A DNA stretch of 64,000 nt from Hominisplanchenecus_A murintestinalis (GTDB lineage Bacteria; Bacillota; Clostridia; Lachnospirales; Lachnospiraceae). A program made the translations under genes and the position numbers. Positions 1 to 8,943 of this stretch are shown in pieces. The notes beneath the pieces are model-generated. The model saw only the letters and a program-made list of their open reading frames with translations, did not search any database and was not told where the DNA came from. Position 1 is the stretch's first letter; every line of letters starts with the position of its first letter. The DNA is taken from contig NZ_CALPCM010000005.1 of assembly GCF_943193015.1 (NCBI RefSeq), forward strand, positions 67,793-131,792. The letters run 5' to 3'.

Positions 1-1
1 G

Positions 2-559
2 CACCACAAGAGGGTGTCTGAGATGGTGATTGAGCGGGCGAAACGTTTGGTAGAGCATAATGAGGATGTGACGATACTTTTAGACAGCATTACAAGGCTG
101 GCACGGGCATATAACCTGACGATACCGCCCAGTGGACGTACGCTTTCCGGCGGTCTGGACCCGGCCGCGCTCCATATGCCCAAAAGGTTTTTCGGAGCGG
201 CGAGAAAGATGCGGGAGGGCGGCAGCCTTACTGTCCTGGCAACGGCGCTGGTGGACACCGGAAGCAAGATGGATGATGTTGTATATGAGGAGTTTAAAGG
301 AACCGGAAACATGGAACTGGTTCTGGACAGAAAACTTTCAGAGAGACGTGTGTTCCCGGCGATTGATATTCAGAAATCCGGCACGCGGAGGGAGGATTTG
401 CTGCTGAATAAAGAAGAGCAGGAGGCGGCATATATCATGCGGAAGGCGCTGAACAGCATGAAATCTGACGAAGCCGTAGAGACGATATTGAATACATTTG
501 TCAATACAAGAAATAATAAAGAATTCGTCCAGACAGTAATTAAGAAGAGATATATTTAG
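2..559 (+). CDS. rho: Transcription termination factor Rho, C-terminal part (5' end cut by the window)
   Basis: RNA-dependent ATPase/helicase that ends Rho-dependent transcription as a ring hexamer. The open frame enters from the left edge, so only the last 185 or so codons are seen. Visible are the Walker B strand LLDSITRLARAYN, the segment PSGRTLSGGLDP, the stretch FFGAARKMREGGSLT, and the Rho tail ending KKRYI. The GTG at 14 is an internal codon, not the start. The gene converges on the Gx transporter gene, with only 8 bp between the stop codons and no clear intrinsic terminator. The family call is firm; nothing can be said about the promoter or N-terminal RNA-binding domain. Confidence 0.97.
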   Translation, partial: HHKRVSEMVIERAKRLVEHNEDVTILLDSITRLARAYNLTIPPSGRTLSGGLDPAALHMPKRFFGAARKMREGGSLTVLATALVDTGSKMDDVVYEEFKGTGNMELVLDRKLSERRVFPAIDIQKSGTRREDLLLNKEEQEAAYIMRKALNSMKSDEAVETILNTFVNTRNNKEFVQTVIKKRYI

Positions 560-567
560 GAGAGCAT

Positions 568-1074
568 TTACGGAAGCCAGACCTGGTCTTTTGTGAGCCG
601 CTTTGCAGCATAATGCGTGCAAAGTCCGGTAAATGTGCCTGCGGCAATGCCGCTTATCGTCAAAAGCGGCAGGTAAGAAAGAATGCTGAAGGATTGAAGG
701 ACTATTACAGCGATTAGAATTTGTCCCAGGTTGTGGAAGACAGCCCCAATGACGCTGATAAAAACAATATATTTTTTGCCGAAGATACGGAACAGGACAG
801 CCATTGTGCAGAAGCAGAAGACGCCGCCGCACAGACTGTAGGCGAAGGACACCATCTGTCCGGCTATCAGGCTGGCGGTAAGGATACGCATTACCAGACA
901 GAGAAAAGCGTCTTTTTGGGAAGCGTATAGAAGCAGCCAGAGCGTGACGATATTCGAGAGTCCCAGTTTGATACCCGAAACCGGGGCCAGGCCGGGAAGC
1001 AAAGATTCTATAGTGAAAATGGTAAGCGCTATAGTGGTGTACATGGCTAACATTGCCATATGGCGGATTTTCAT
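568..1074 (-). CDS. Gx transporter / heptaprenyl diphosphate synthase component I-like membrane protein
   Basis: A 168-aa polytopic membrane protein with about five hydrophobic segments. The conserved features are the GIKLGLSNIVTL segment near residue 34, and later GAVFHNLGQ and GIAAGTFTG. This matches the family annotated as Gx transporter or HepI-like protein, thought to be an ECF-like S-component; its substrate is not established. It lies 17 bp downstream of the NusG-domain-II gene on the same strand, a pairing common in Clostridia. Both are probably read from the promoter at 1540-1568. The function is inferred only from family and neighbour. Confidence 0.8.
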   Translation of the reverse strand: MKIRHMAMLAMYTTIALTIFTIESLLPGLAPVSGIKLGLSNIVTLWLLLYASQKDAFLCLVMRILTASLIAGQMVSFAYSLCGGVFCFCTMAVLFRIFGKKYIVFISVIGAVFHNLGQILIAVIVLQSFSILSYLPLLTISGIAAGTFTGLCTHYAAKRLTKDQVWLP

Positions 1075-1091
1075 AAGGATGCCTCCTTTGT

Positions 1092-1502
1092 CTATTGGGC
1101 TGCTGCATCTATGCCGCTGTCATTATCTGCTATTTGAATCAGCAGCTTGTGAGGGAGACAGCTGATAGGATAGGCGCTGCTTCGCACCATTCCCATATTG
1201 CGGCAGGTCTTGTCCGGGCAGTCAGCGTCGGTAACCCCGATGGCGCCCTGTTCAACTTTTATCGTGTTATAGCTGCCGTCTGTACTTGTTATGGTAAAGG
1301 TGTAAGGGGCGGCAATATCTGATAAATCAATTTCGCGGACGAGTGCGCCATCCTGGTAAATCCTGGCGGTTCCCGCTTTGCCGGCAGTAAAATACCGAAT
1401 AAGCAGCACGGCGGCAGACAGGATAAGGATAAACAGGATAAGCAAGGTTAAAAGCAGAGTTTTTTTATCTCTGCGGGGGAATTGTCTGGTAGATTTATCC
1501 AT
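1092..1502 (-). CDS. NusG domain II-containing membrane-anchored protein
   Basis: A 136-aa protein. The N-terminus is charged (MDKSTRQFPRRDKK), followed by one membrane helix and an extracytoplasmic NusG domain II-like beta domain. That domain holds the CPDKTC pair and a later Cys in ISCLPHKLLIQ. I chose the ATG at 1502 rather than an in-frame upstream start because it follows an AGAAAGGAA ribosome binding site by about six bases. The family occurs widely in Clostridia beside Gx transporters, and its role is unknown. The cysteines could be a redox or metal site (inference). First gene of a two-gene operon. Confidence 0.8.
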   Translation of the reverse strand: MDKSTRQFPRRDKKTLLLTLLILFILILSAAVLLIRYFTAGKAGTARIYQDGALVREIDLSDIAAPYTFTITSTDGSYNTIKVEQGAIGVTDADCPDKTCRNMGMVRSSAYPISCLPHKLLIQIADNDSGIDAAAQ

Positions 1503-1539
1503 AGCGGTTCCTTTCTGTAAAATATATTTTGATGTTTTG

Positions 1540-1568
1540 ATTATATCCCTGGGAATGCAGGGTGTCAA
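1540..1568 (-). promoter_or_regulatory. Sigma-A-type promoter for the NusG-II/Gx operon
   Basis: Read on the minus strand: TTGACA (1563-1568), a 17-bp spacer, and a perfect TATAAT (1540-1545). Transcription would start about 30 bp upstream of the ATG at 1502. It lies between two divergent genes. I see no equally good promoter for the plus-strand CPBP gene. Confidence 0.85.
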
Positions 1569-1586
1569 ATTGGAGATGAGGCAGAT

Positions 1587-2207
1587 ATGGTGTTTTTGGG
1601 TATAAAAGATATTTTTATTCCGTTGTTGATACATATGGCGGTTTCGAATGCGGTGGCGCTGGCGCTGCAGGGAAGCACACCCGATGCGGCAGCGGTTACA
1701 GCTGTCGCGGCGGTATTGTCGCTGCCGTTTTTTATATTTCTGTACCTCAGGGACAGAAGGGAATGTCCGGCGGGAAAACCTTGTATTCCCCGGTGGGTAT
1801 ATCCCCTGATGGCAGCAGGCGGCGCTACGCTGAATCTATGCCTGACGGCAGTCATGGACTATTTTACAGTGACGGAGAACTTTTCAAATGCCGTGCAGGA
1901 AGGGCTTTTGGAAAGTAACCTTGCAGTTCAGGCAGTGGGGCTTGGTATTTTGGTGCCGATAACAGAGGAATTCTTATTCCGCGGGCTGATATACCAGCGG
2001 CTGAAAAAATATATTCCTGTATGGTCTGCAGTTTTGGCAGGAGCGGGGATATTTGCGTTGTATCATGGAAATATGGTGCAGATTCTTTTTGCATTTCCTA
2101 TGGCGCTGGTAATGCTTTTGGCATATGAGAAATGGAATTCCCTGTATGTGCCGATAATTTTCCATATGGCGGCGAATCTTACGGCGGTGCTGCTGAATAT
2201 AATCTGA
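1587..2207 (+). CDS. CPBP family intramembrane glutamic protease
   Basis: A 206-aa integral membrane protein of the CAAX protease/bacteriocin-processing (Abi, CPBP) family. The three family motifs are present in order: EEFLFRG at Glu127-Gly133 (the catalytic Glu pair with the downstream Arg), FALYHGN (second motif, His), and FHMAANL near the C-terminus (third motif, His/Asn). About six hydrophobic segments are visible. The ATG at 1587 follows a GATGAGG ribosome binding site. It stands alone, divergent from the NusG-II operon and upstream of gltB. The substrate is unknown; the family processes prenylated proteins or peptides, or gives bacteriocin self-immunity. Confidence 0.88.
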   Translation: MVFLGIKDIFIPLLIHMAVSNAVALALQGSTPDAAAVTAVAAVLSLPFFIFLYLRDRRECPAGKPCIPRWVYPLMAAGGATLNLCLTAVMDYFTVTENFSNAVQEGLLESNLAVQAVGLGILVPITEEFLFRGLIYQRLKKYIPVWSAVLAGAGIFALYHGNMVQILFAFPMALVMLLAYEKWNSLYVPIIFHMAANLTAVLLNII

Positions 2208-2266
2208 TAAAATATAAAAAATATTTAAAATAACAAATAATCAGATAATTCACAAAAAAGTCATTC

Positions 2267-2295
2267 TTTACATCTGAAAAAAATAAGTGTATAGT
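2267..2295 (+). promoter_or_regulatory. Promoter of gltBD
   Basis: TTTACA (2267-2272), a 17-bp spacer and TATAGT (2290-2295), 33 bp upstream of the gltB ATG, in an AT-rich stretch. I saw no obvious operator or leader structure. Confidence 0.8.
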
Positions 2296-2328
2296 ATGAT
2301 ACAAATTTAGACAGAAAGGGTTGGTCGT

Positions 2329-5300
2329 ATGGATACGAAAAACAAAGCGTTGCGGCCCAAAGTTCCCGGCTTATACCGGCCGGAGTTTGAGCATGACAAC
2401 TGTGGGATCGGTGCAGTGGTCAATATCAGGGGAATCAAAACTCATGATACAGTTGAGAACGCGCTGCGGATTGTAGAAAACCTAGAACATAGAGCTGGCA
2501 AAGATGCCGAAGGAAAAACAGGTGACGGTGTAGGAATTCTGTTACAGATTTCACACAAGTTCTTCTCCAAAACCTGCGAATCCCTCGGCATCTTTTTAGG
2601 TTCTGAGAGAGAATACGGAATCGGTATGTTTTTCTTCCCTCAGGATGAGCTGAAAAGGAACCAGGCGAAAAAGATGTTTGAAATCATTGTAGAGAAGGAG
2701 GGGCTGGAGTTCCTGGGCTGGCGGGAAGTGCCTACAGTCCCTTCAGTGCTGGGGCATAAAGCGCTGGAGAAGATGCCCTGTATTCTTCAGGGATTCGTGA
2801 AGAAACCAAAGGATGTAGCAGCGGGGCTGGACTTTGACAGGAAGCTTTATGTAGTGCGCCGGGTATTTGAACAGAGTATAGAGGATACTTATGTGGCTTC
2901 ACTTTCCAGCCGGACGATTGTATATAAGGGCATGTTCCTGGTGGGGCAGCTCCGGACATTCTTTAAGGATTTGCAGAGTAAAGACTATGAATCTGCCATT
3001 GCTACGGTACATTCCAGGTTCAGCACCAACACAAATCCGAGCTGGGAACGGGCGCACCCGAACCGTTTGATTGTACATAACGGCGAGATTAATACCATCC
3101 GCGGGAATGCCGACAAGATGCTGGCGCGGGAGGAGACCATGTCCAGCGAGTATTTTAACCGGGAACTGCATAAGGTGCTTCCGGTAGTGAATGTTTCCGG
3201 CTCCGATTCTGCCATGCTGGATAATACGCTCGAATTCCTGATGATGAGCGGGATGGAGCTGCCTCTGGCGATGATGATTACGATTCCTGAGCCGTGGGCG
3301 AATAATGACACGATGAGCCAGGAGAAGAAGGATTTTTACCAGTATTATGCGACTATGATGGAGCCTTGGGACGGGCCGGCGTCTATTGTGTTTAGCGACG
3401 GTGATTTGATTGGGGCGGTACTTGACAGGAACGGGCTGCGTCCGTCCAGATATTACATTACAGAGGATGGATATTTGATTCTTTCCTCGGAAGTGGGCGT
3501 ATTGGATATCGATCCTGCGAAGGTTGTCCAGAAGGAGCGGCTGCATCCGGGCAAGATGCTTCTGGTAGATACTGTCCGGGGGCGTGTGATTGACGATGAT
3601 GAGCTGAAAGAAAAATATGCGGTGAGCCAGCCTTATGGGGAGTGGCTTGATAGATATTTGGTGAAATTAAAGGATTTGAAGATTCCGAATATCAGGGTGC
3701 AGGAATACAGTAAGGAAGAACTGGCAAGGATGCAGAAAGCATTCGGCTATACCTATGAGGAGTACCAGACGTCTATCCGCCAGATGGCGTTAAATGGAGC
3801 CGAAGGGATCAGCGCTATGGGAATCGATACACCTCTGGCAGTGCTGTCAAGCCGGCACCAGCCGCTGTTTAACTATTTTAAGCAGCTCTTTGCACAGGTT
3901 ACAAATCCGCCTATTGATGCCATCCGGGAGGAGATAGTGACCTCCACCACAGTGTATGTAGGTAAGGATGGGAACCTGCTAAATGAGCAGCCCATTAACT
4001 GCCAGGTACTGAAAATCGAGCATCCGATTCTGACGAACACGGATATGCTGAAAATTAAAAATATGAAAGTAGAAGGGTTTCAGGTTGAAGAAGTACCTAT
4101 TACTTACTATAAAAATACAAACCTGGAAAAAGCTATTGACCATTTGTTTGTGGAAGTGGACAGGGCGCACAGAAACGGGGCGGATATCCTGATTCTTACA
4201 GACAGGGGCGTGGACGAAAACCATGTGCCGATTCCTTCTCTGCTGGCAGTCTCGGCGGTTCATCAGCATTTGGTTAAGACGAAGAAGCGCACATCCCTGG
4301 CAATCGTGCTGGAGTCTGGGGAACCGCGGGAAGTCCATCATTTTGCGACGCTGCTTGGCTATGGCGCATGTGCAGTCAATCCCTATCTGGCATTGGAGAC
4401 GATACGTCATCAGGTAAACTGCGGGCTGCTGGATAAAGATTATTATGCGGCAGTGGAAGACTACAATGCAGCAGTCCTGCACGGCATTGTAAAGATTGCG
4501 TCCAAGATGGGGATTTCTACGATTCAGTCTTATCAGGGGGCGCAGATTTTTGAAGCGCTTGGAATCGCACCTGAGGTGATTGACAGGTATTTCACAAATA
4601 CTGTAAGCCGTGTGGGTGGGATTACGCTGGAGGATATTGCGAAAGAGGCGGATGCGCTCCACACAAAGGCATTTGACCCGCTGGGACTGGATGCTGATTT
4701 GACTCTGGACAGCGCAGGGCGGCATAAGATGCGGAGCGCGGGGGAAAAGCACCGTTATAATCCGCAGACTATCCACATGCTGCAGCAGTCCACCAAACAG
4801 GGCGACTATCAGATGTTTAAAACCTACACGGAGATGGTGGATAAGGAGGAATCCGGGTATCTGCGGAGCCTGATGGATTTTAACTATCCAAAAGAGGGCG
4901 TACCGCTGGAAGAGGTAGAGAGCGTAGATTCTATTGTGACCAGATTTAAAACAGGCGCCATGTCTTACGGCTCGATTTCCCAGGAAGCCCATGAAACGCT
5001 GGCAATTGCCATGAACCGGCTGCATGGAAAGTCGAATAGCGGCGAGGGAGGCGAGAGCCTGGAGCGGTTAAGGCCGGGAAAGGACGGAGAGAACCGCTGC
5101 TCTGCCATTAAGCAGGTGGCTTCCGGGCGGTTTGGCGTTACATCTGAATATCTGGTGAGCGCGCAGGAACTGCAGATTAAGATGGCGCAGGGGGCAAAGC
5201 CTGGAGAGGGCGGCCACCTTCCGGCAGGCAAGGTGTATCCGTGGATTGCCAAAACGCGTCATTCCACGCCAGGCGTCGGGTTGATTTCCCCGCCGCCGCA

Positions 5301-6882
5301 TCACGATATTTATTCGATAGAAGATTTGGCACAGCTGATTTATGATTTGAAGAGTTCCAATACGAAAGCAAGGATTTCCGTGAAGCTGGTTTCGGAGGCA
5401 GGCGTGGGAACCGTGGCGGCGGGTGTAGCAAAGGCGGGGGCACAGGTAATCCTGATTTCTGGTTATGACGGCGGTACCGGGGCGGCGCCGAGAAGTTCTA
5501 TCCACAATGCGGGGCTTCCCTGGGAACTGGGGCTGGCAGAAACTCACCAGACACTTTTGATGAATGGGCTGAGAAATAAAGTGCGCATCGAAACGGACGG
5601 CAAGCTGATGAGCGGTCGTGACGTAGCAATTGCGGCGATACTTGGTGCGGAGGAGTTTGGATTTGCCACTGCTCCGCTGGTGACTATGGGCTGTGTGATG
5701 ATGCGTGTCTGCAATCTGGATACTTGTCCGGTGGGCGTGGCTACCCAGAACCCGGAGCTTCGGAAACGTTTCAGGGGAAAGCCGGAATATGTAGTGAACT
5801 TCATGCGGTTTATCGCGCAGGAGCTGCGGGAGTATATGGCAAAGCTGGGAGTCCGCACGATTGACGAGCTGGTAGGGCGCACCGACTTGCTGAAGCGGAA
5901 GGACGAAATTGAGACTGCTCATGGAAAACGTGTGGATTTGCATGCAATTTTGGATAATACGTACTCCGCACTTGAGAATAAGGTGACCTTTGATCCGGCA
6001 CAGGTGTATGATTTCCAACTGGAAAAAACCGTGGACGAAAGAGTGCTGCTGAAAAAGCTGCGGGGAGCGTTGGAGAAGAGGCAGAAGCGCAGCGTAGAGG
6101 TGGATGTAATCAATACAGACAGGGCATTCGGCACGATTTTCGGTTCGGAAATTACCCGAATCTGCGGTGATACCCTGGAAGAAGACAGTTATACGGTTAA
6201 ATGTAACGGAACAGGCGGCCAGAGCTTCGGGGCATTTATCCCGAAAGGGCTGACCCTGGAGCTGGTGGGGGATAGCAACGATTATTTTGGAAAAGGTCTT
6301 TCCGGCGGAAAGCTGATTGTATACCCGCCGAAGGGCAGTAAATATAGAGCAGATGAAAATATCATCATCGGAAACGTGGCGCTTTACGGCGCTACCAGCG
6401 GAAAAGCGTATATTAATGGTGTGGCGGGAGAGCGCTTCTGTGTGAGGAACTCCGGTGCAGCAGCAGTGGTGGAAGGCGTGGGAGACCACGGCTGCGAATA
6501 CATGACAGGCGGCCGTGTAGTTGTTTTGGGTAAGACAGGAAAGAACTTTGCGGCGGGCATGAGCGGCGGTATTGCTTATGTACTGGATGAGGAGAATGAC
6601 CTTTATCGGAAGGTGAATAAACAGATGGTTTCTATTGACAAGCTCATGAATAAGTATGATGTGCTAGAGCTGAAAGAGATGGTGAAGGACCATGTGGCAT
6701 ACACGAATTCGGCGAAAGGAAAGGAAATTCTTGAAAATTTCAGCGAATATCTGCCAAAATTCAAGAAAATCATTCCGCATGATTATGCCCGTATGCTCAA
6801 AGCAATCGTCCAGATGGAGGAAAAGGGACTGAGCAGTGAGCAGGCGCAGATTGAAGCATTTTATGCGAACAAAAAAGAATAG
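2329..6882 (+). CDS. gltB: Glutamate synthase large (alpha) subunit
   Basis: Makes two glutamates from glutamine and 2-oxoglutarate. The 1517 aa are typical full length. Domains in order: class II glutamine amidotransferase starting at Cys25 (HDNCGIGAV), which implies removal of a 24-residue propeptide; central domain; FMN-binding synthase domain with the [3Fe-4S] cysteines Cys1122, Cys1128 and Cys1133 (CVMMRVCNLDTCPVG); and the C-terminal GXGXG beta-helix from about residue 1290. Ammonia is tunnelled from the first active site to the FMN site. It is followed after 12 bp by gltD, which supplies electrons. The long minus-strand ORFs inside it are codon-bias shadows. Confidence 0.98.
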   Translation: MDTKNKALRPKVPGLYRPEFEHDNCGIGAVVNIRGIKTHDTVENALRIVENLEHRAGKDAEGKTGDGVGILLQISHKFFSKTCESLGIFLGSEREYGIGMFFFPQDELKRNQAKKMFEIIVEKEGLEFLGWREVPTVPSVLGHKALEKMPCILQGFVKKPKDVAAGLDFDRKLYVVRRVFEQSIEDTYVASLSSRTIVYKGMFLVGQLRTFFKDLQSKDYESAIATVHSRFSTNTNPSWERAHPNRLIVHNGEINTIRGNADKMLAREETMSSEYFNRELHKVLPVVNVSGSDSAMLDNTLEFLMMSGMELPLAMMITIPEPWANNDTMSQEKKDFYQYYATMMEPWDGPASIVFSDGDLIGAVLDRNGLRPSRYYITEDGYLILSSEVGVLDIDPAKVVQKERLHPGKMLLVDTVRGRVIDDDELKEKYAVSQPYGEWLDRYLVKLKDLKIPNIRVQEYSKEELARMQKAFGYTYEEYQTSIRQMALNGAEGISAMGIDTPLAVLSSRHQPLFNYFKQLFAQVTNPPIDAIREEIVTSTTVYVGKDGNLLNEQPINCQVLKIEHPILTNTDMLKIKNMKVEGFQVEEVPITYYKNTNLEKAIDHLFVEVDRAHRNGADILILTDRGVDENHVPIPSLLAVSAVHQHLVKTKKRTSLAIVLESGEPREVHHFATLLGYGACAVNPYLALETIRHQVNCGLLDKDYYAAVEDYNAAVLHGIVKIASKMGISTIQSYQGAQIFEALGIAPEVIDRYFTNTVSRVGGITLEDIAKEADALHTKAFDPLGLDADLTLDSAGRHKMRSAGEKHRYNPQTIHMLQQSTKQGDYQMFKTYTEMVDKEESGYLRSLMDFNYPKEGVPLEEVESVDSIVTRFKTGAMSYGSISQEAHETLAIAMNRLHGKSNSGEGGESLERLRPGKDGENRCSAIKQVASGRFGVTSEYLVSAQELQIKMAQGAKPGEGGHLPAGKVYPWIAKTRHSTPGVGLISPPPHHDIYSIEDLAQLIYDLKSSNTKARISVKLVSEAGVGTVAAGVAKAGAQVILISGYDGGTGAAPRSSIHNAGLPWELGLAETHQTLLMNGLRNKVRIETDGKLMSGRDVAIAAILGAEEFGFATAPLVTMGCVMMRVCNLDTCPVGVATQNPELRKRFRGKPEYVVNFMRFIAQELREYMAKLGVRTIDELVGRTDLLKRKDEIETAHGKRVDLHAILDNTYSALENKVTFDPAQVYDFQLEKTVDERVLLKKLRGALEKRQKRSVEVDVINTDRAFGTIFGSEITRICGDTLEEDSYTVKCNGTGGQSFGAFIPKGLTLELVGDSNDYFGKGLSGGKLIVYPPKGSKYRADENIIIGNVALYGATSGKAYINGVAGERFCVRNSGAAAVVEGVGDHGCEYMTGGRVVVLGKTGKNFAAGMSGGIAYVLDEENDLYRKVNKQMVSIDKLMNKYDVLELKEMVKDHVAYTNSAKGKEILENFSEYLPKFKKIIPHDYARMLKAIVQMEEKGLSSEQAQIEAFYANKKE

Positions 6883-6894
6883 GAGGGAGAGGGC

Positions 6895-8379
6895 ATGGGA
6901 AAACCAACAGGATTTTTAGACTATAAAAGACAGAACAGCGAGACAATCCCTCCAAAGAAAAGGATTCAGAATTTTAAAGAATTTCATGTGGCGCTGCCTC
7001 TTGAGAAGCAGCGGATTCAGGGAGCCAGATGTATGGCCTGCGGCGTACCGTTTTGCCAATATGGACAGATAATAGGCGGCATGGCTTCGGGATGTCCGCT
7101 AAATAATCTGGTACCGGAGTGGAATGATTTGATTTATCATGGGAAATGGGAACTGGCCTATAGACGGCTGGCGAAAACAAATTGTTTTCCGGAATTTACC
7201 TCCAGAGTGTGTCCCGCACTCTGCGAGGCGGCGTGTACCTGTAACCTGAATGGGGAGGCGGTGGCGACAAAGGAAAATGAACATGCGATTATTGAATATG
7301 CTTTTGCACAGGGACTCATCGCGCCGCATCCGCCCAAAGTGCGGACAGGAAAGAAGGTGGCAGTCGTGGGCAGCGGTCCTTCAGGGCTGGCGGCGGCTAT
7401 GCAGTTGAATTCCAGAGGGCATAAGGTGACTGTGTTTGAAAGAAGAGACCGCATCGGCGGCCTGCTGCGTTACGGTATTCCAAATATGAAGCTGGACAAA
7501 AGCGTGATAGACCGCCGGATTGCGATTATGGAGGCGGAGGGCGTTGAGTTTGTGACAAATGCAAACGTGGGCGGGGACATCAAGGCATCCAGGCTGTTGA
7601 AAGAGTATGACAGGGTGGTGCTGGCCTGCGGCGCGTCAAATCCCAGGGATATCAATGTTCCGGGACGCGATGCATCTGGAATTTATTTTGCAGTGGATTT
7701 CCTGACCTCTGTTACAAAGAGCCTGCTGGACAGTAACTTTGCGGATCATAAATTTATTCCGGCAAAAGGGAAAAAGGTTATGGTTATCGGAGGCGGCGAT
7801 ACCGGGAATGACTGTGTGGGAACTTCTATTCGTCTGGGAGCCGCTTCCGTGCTCCAGCTGGAAATGATGCCGAAAGCGCCAGATACCAGAACAGAGCAGA
7901 ATCCCTGGCCGGAGTGGCCAAGGGTGTGCAAGACAGATTACGGGCAGGAAGAGGCGATTGCTGTATTTGGTCACGACCCCAGAGTATACCAGACTACGGT
8001 TACGGAGTTTGTCAAAAATAAAAAAGGCGAAGTATGTAAAGCGAAGCTGGTGAAGCTCCAGGGTCAAAAGGATGAAAAGACCGGGAAGATGAGGATGGCG
8101 CCGGTAGAGGGGAGCGAATATGTAGTAGATGTAGACTTGGTGCTTATTGCGGCAGGATTCCTTGGTTCCCAGAAATACGTGACAGATGCATTCAAAGTGG
8201 AGTTGGACGGCAGGACGAATGTAAAAACGGCTCCGGGCGAATACCAGACATCTGTTCCCGGCGTGTTTACGGCAGGAGATATGCATAGAGGGCAGTCTCT
8301 TGTGGTGTGGGCTATTCGGGAAGGAAGAGAAGCGGCGAGGGCTGTAGACGAATCTTTGATGGGATATACAAATCTGTAG
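6895..8379 (+). CDS. gltD: Glutamate synthase small (beta) subunit, NAD(P)H oxidoreductase
   Basis: A 494-aa flavoprotein that passes electrons from NAD(P)H through FAD and two [4Fe-4S] clusters to GltB. The N-terminal ferredoxin-like cysteines are clear (CMACGVPFC at residues 46-54, then CPLNN, CFPEF and CPALCEAACTCN). There are two dinucleotide-binding motifs, GSGPSGLAAAM near residue 155 and GGGDTGNDCVG near residue 299, and the FAD-family ending TAGDMHRGQSLVVWAI. The ATG follows GAGGGAGAGGGC directly after gltB, so the two are co-transcribed. Transcription ends at the hairpin at 8423-8461. Confidence 0.97.
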   Translation: MGKPTGFLDYKRQNSETIPPKKRIQNFKEFHVALPLEKQRIQGARCMACGVPFCQYGQIIGGMASGCPLNNLVPEWNDLIYHGKWELAYRRLAKTNCFPEFTSRVCPALCEAACTCNLNGEAVATKENEHAIIEYAFAQGLIAPHPPKVRTGKKVAVVGSGPSGLAAAMQLNSRGHKVTVFERRDRIGGLLRYGIPNMKLDKSVIDRRIAIMEAEGVEFVTNANVGGDIKASRLLKEYDRVVLACGASNPRDINVPGRDASGIYFAVDFLTSVTKSLLDSNFADHKFIPAKGKKVMVIGGGDTGNDCVGTSIRLGAASVLQLEMMPKAPDTRTEQNPWPEWPRVCKTDYGQEEAIAVFGHDPRVYQTTVTEFVKNKKGEVCKAKLVKLQGQKDEKTGKMRMAPVEGSEYVVDVDLVLIAAGFLGSQKYVTDAFKVELDGRTNVKTAPGEYQTSVPGVFTAGDMHRGQSLVVWAIREGREAARAVDESLMGYTNL

Positions 8380-8422
8380 AAAAGGCAGCGTACGCCAATC
8401 GGATAGAAATGAACATATGAGA

Positions 8423-8461
8423 AGGGCTACCTGATTTTCTTTTAAATCAGATAGCCCTTTT
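8423..8461 (+). terminator. Intrinsic terminator of gltBD (possibly bidirectional)
   Basis: Inverted repeat AGGGCTA-c-CTGATTT / AAATCAG-a-TAGCCCT with a six-base loop, followed by TTTT on the plus strand. On the minus strand the same stem is followed by only a weak T tract (TTCTCAT). It could nevertheless end the minus-strand RNA that converges on it. Confidence 0.8.
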
Positions 8462-8754
8462 AATGAATTTCCAGAAGCTTCACTTAATAACCTCTCTTTC
8501 TATTGTCTGTTTTTTAATTGGCTATGGGTCTCTGCCTCTCATTGGAATCCCCTCCTTCAGCCACGCTGCGAAATCTCTTTGTTCAGTTTTTTTCTTAAAC
8601 TCTTATGAGAGATTGCATTTGATTGGGTTTAACTATGCCATTGGACCGTCCTCCTATTTTCTAAAGAATCGAAAAGCTTTCACTCTTAGCGGCTTTGCTT
8701 GCCAGGAACAAATTTCCTAAATTGGTGTTTTGCTTCGTTTCTTTTGTTTTTGTT
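8423..8754 (-). ncRNA. Putative structured non-coding RNA, family not identified
   Basis: About 330 nt with no credible ORF, driven by a near-consensus minus-strand promoter (8761-8789) and ending at the stem at 8423-8461. Foldable elements read on the minus strand are: a stem pairing 8608-8616 with 8568-8578 (GCAATCTCT with AGAGATTTCGC), which encloses a second stem pairing 8597-8601 with 8585-8589 (AGTTT/AAACT); a GGC...GCC hairpin near the 5' end; and a TGGCT/AGCCA stem near the 3' end. Two similar hairpin-like blocks occur at 8640-8654 and 8541-8555, both with GGAGG close to TCCAAT. It lacks the signatures of tmRNA, SRP RNA and RNase P RNA that I know. raiA-motif RNA or another clostridial RNA class is possible but unproven. 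Confidence 0.6.
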
Positions 8755-8760
8755 GAGTTT

Positions 8761-8789
8761 ATTGTAACTCTGAAAACAGGATTTGTCAA
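8761..8789 (-). promoter_or_regulatory. Strong sigma-A promoter for the minus-strand RNA
   Basis: On the minus strand: TTGACA (8784-8789), exactly 17 bp, then TACAAT (8761-8766), with a start predicted near 8754. No gene with a start codon follows, which is the main reason for calling an RNA gene downstream. Confidence 0.85.
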
Positions 8790-8871
8790 GATTTATTTTT
8801 AAAATTTTTAAAATATTTTTCGATATTAATAACTTAATTGAGTATATTATTTAAAATATTCAGATAAAATC

Positions 8872-8918
8872 AAAAAAAAGAACAGGGTATATGGAATCTA
8901 ATATGCCATACACCCTGT
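8872..8918 (-). terminator. Terminator of the SpoVB/coat protein operon
   Basis: On the minus strand, an inverted repeat ACAGGGTGTATGG / CCATATACCCTGT with an 11-base loop is followed by TCTTTTTTTT. It begins 25 bp after the stop of the last coat protein gene. Confidence 0.92.
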
Positions 8919-8943
8919 CTGCAGGATTTAAATTGCTCCGCTC

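Noticed and set aside
338..1108. 256-aa minus-strand ORF overlapping rho and the Gx gene
   Set aside because: Covers most of the real Gx gene in another frame and part of rho; no protein-like pattern.
5068..6489. 473-aa minus-strand ORF inside gltB
   Set aside because: Shadow of gltB codon bias: no start signal, low-complexity His/Arg/Leu composition, no family features.
8463..8720. 85-aa plus-strand ORF in the gap after gltD
   Set aside because: It starts inside the gltBD terminator, has no ribosome binding site, and lies on the strand opposite the promoter-driven RNA.
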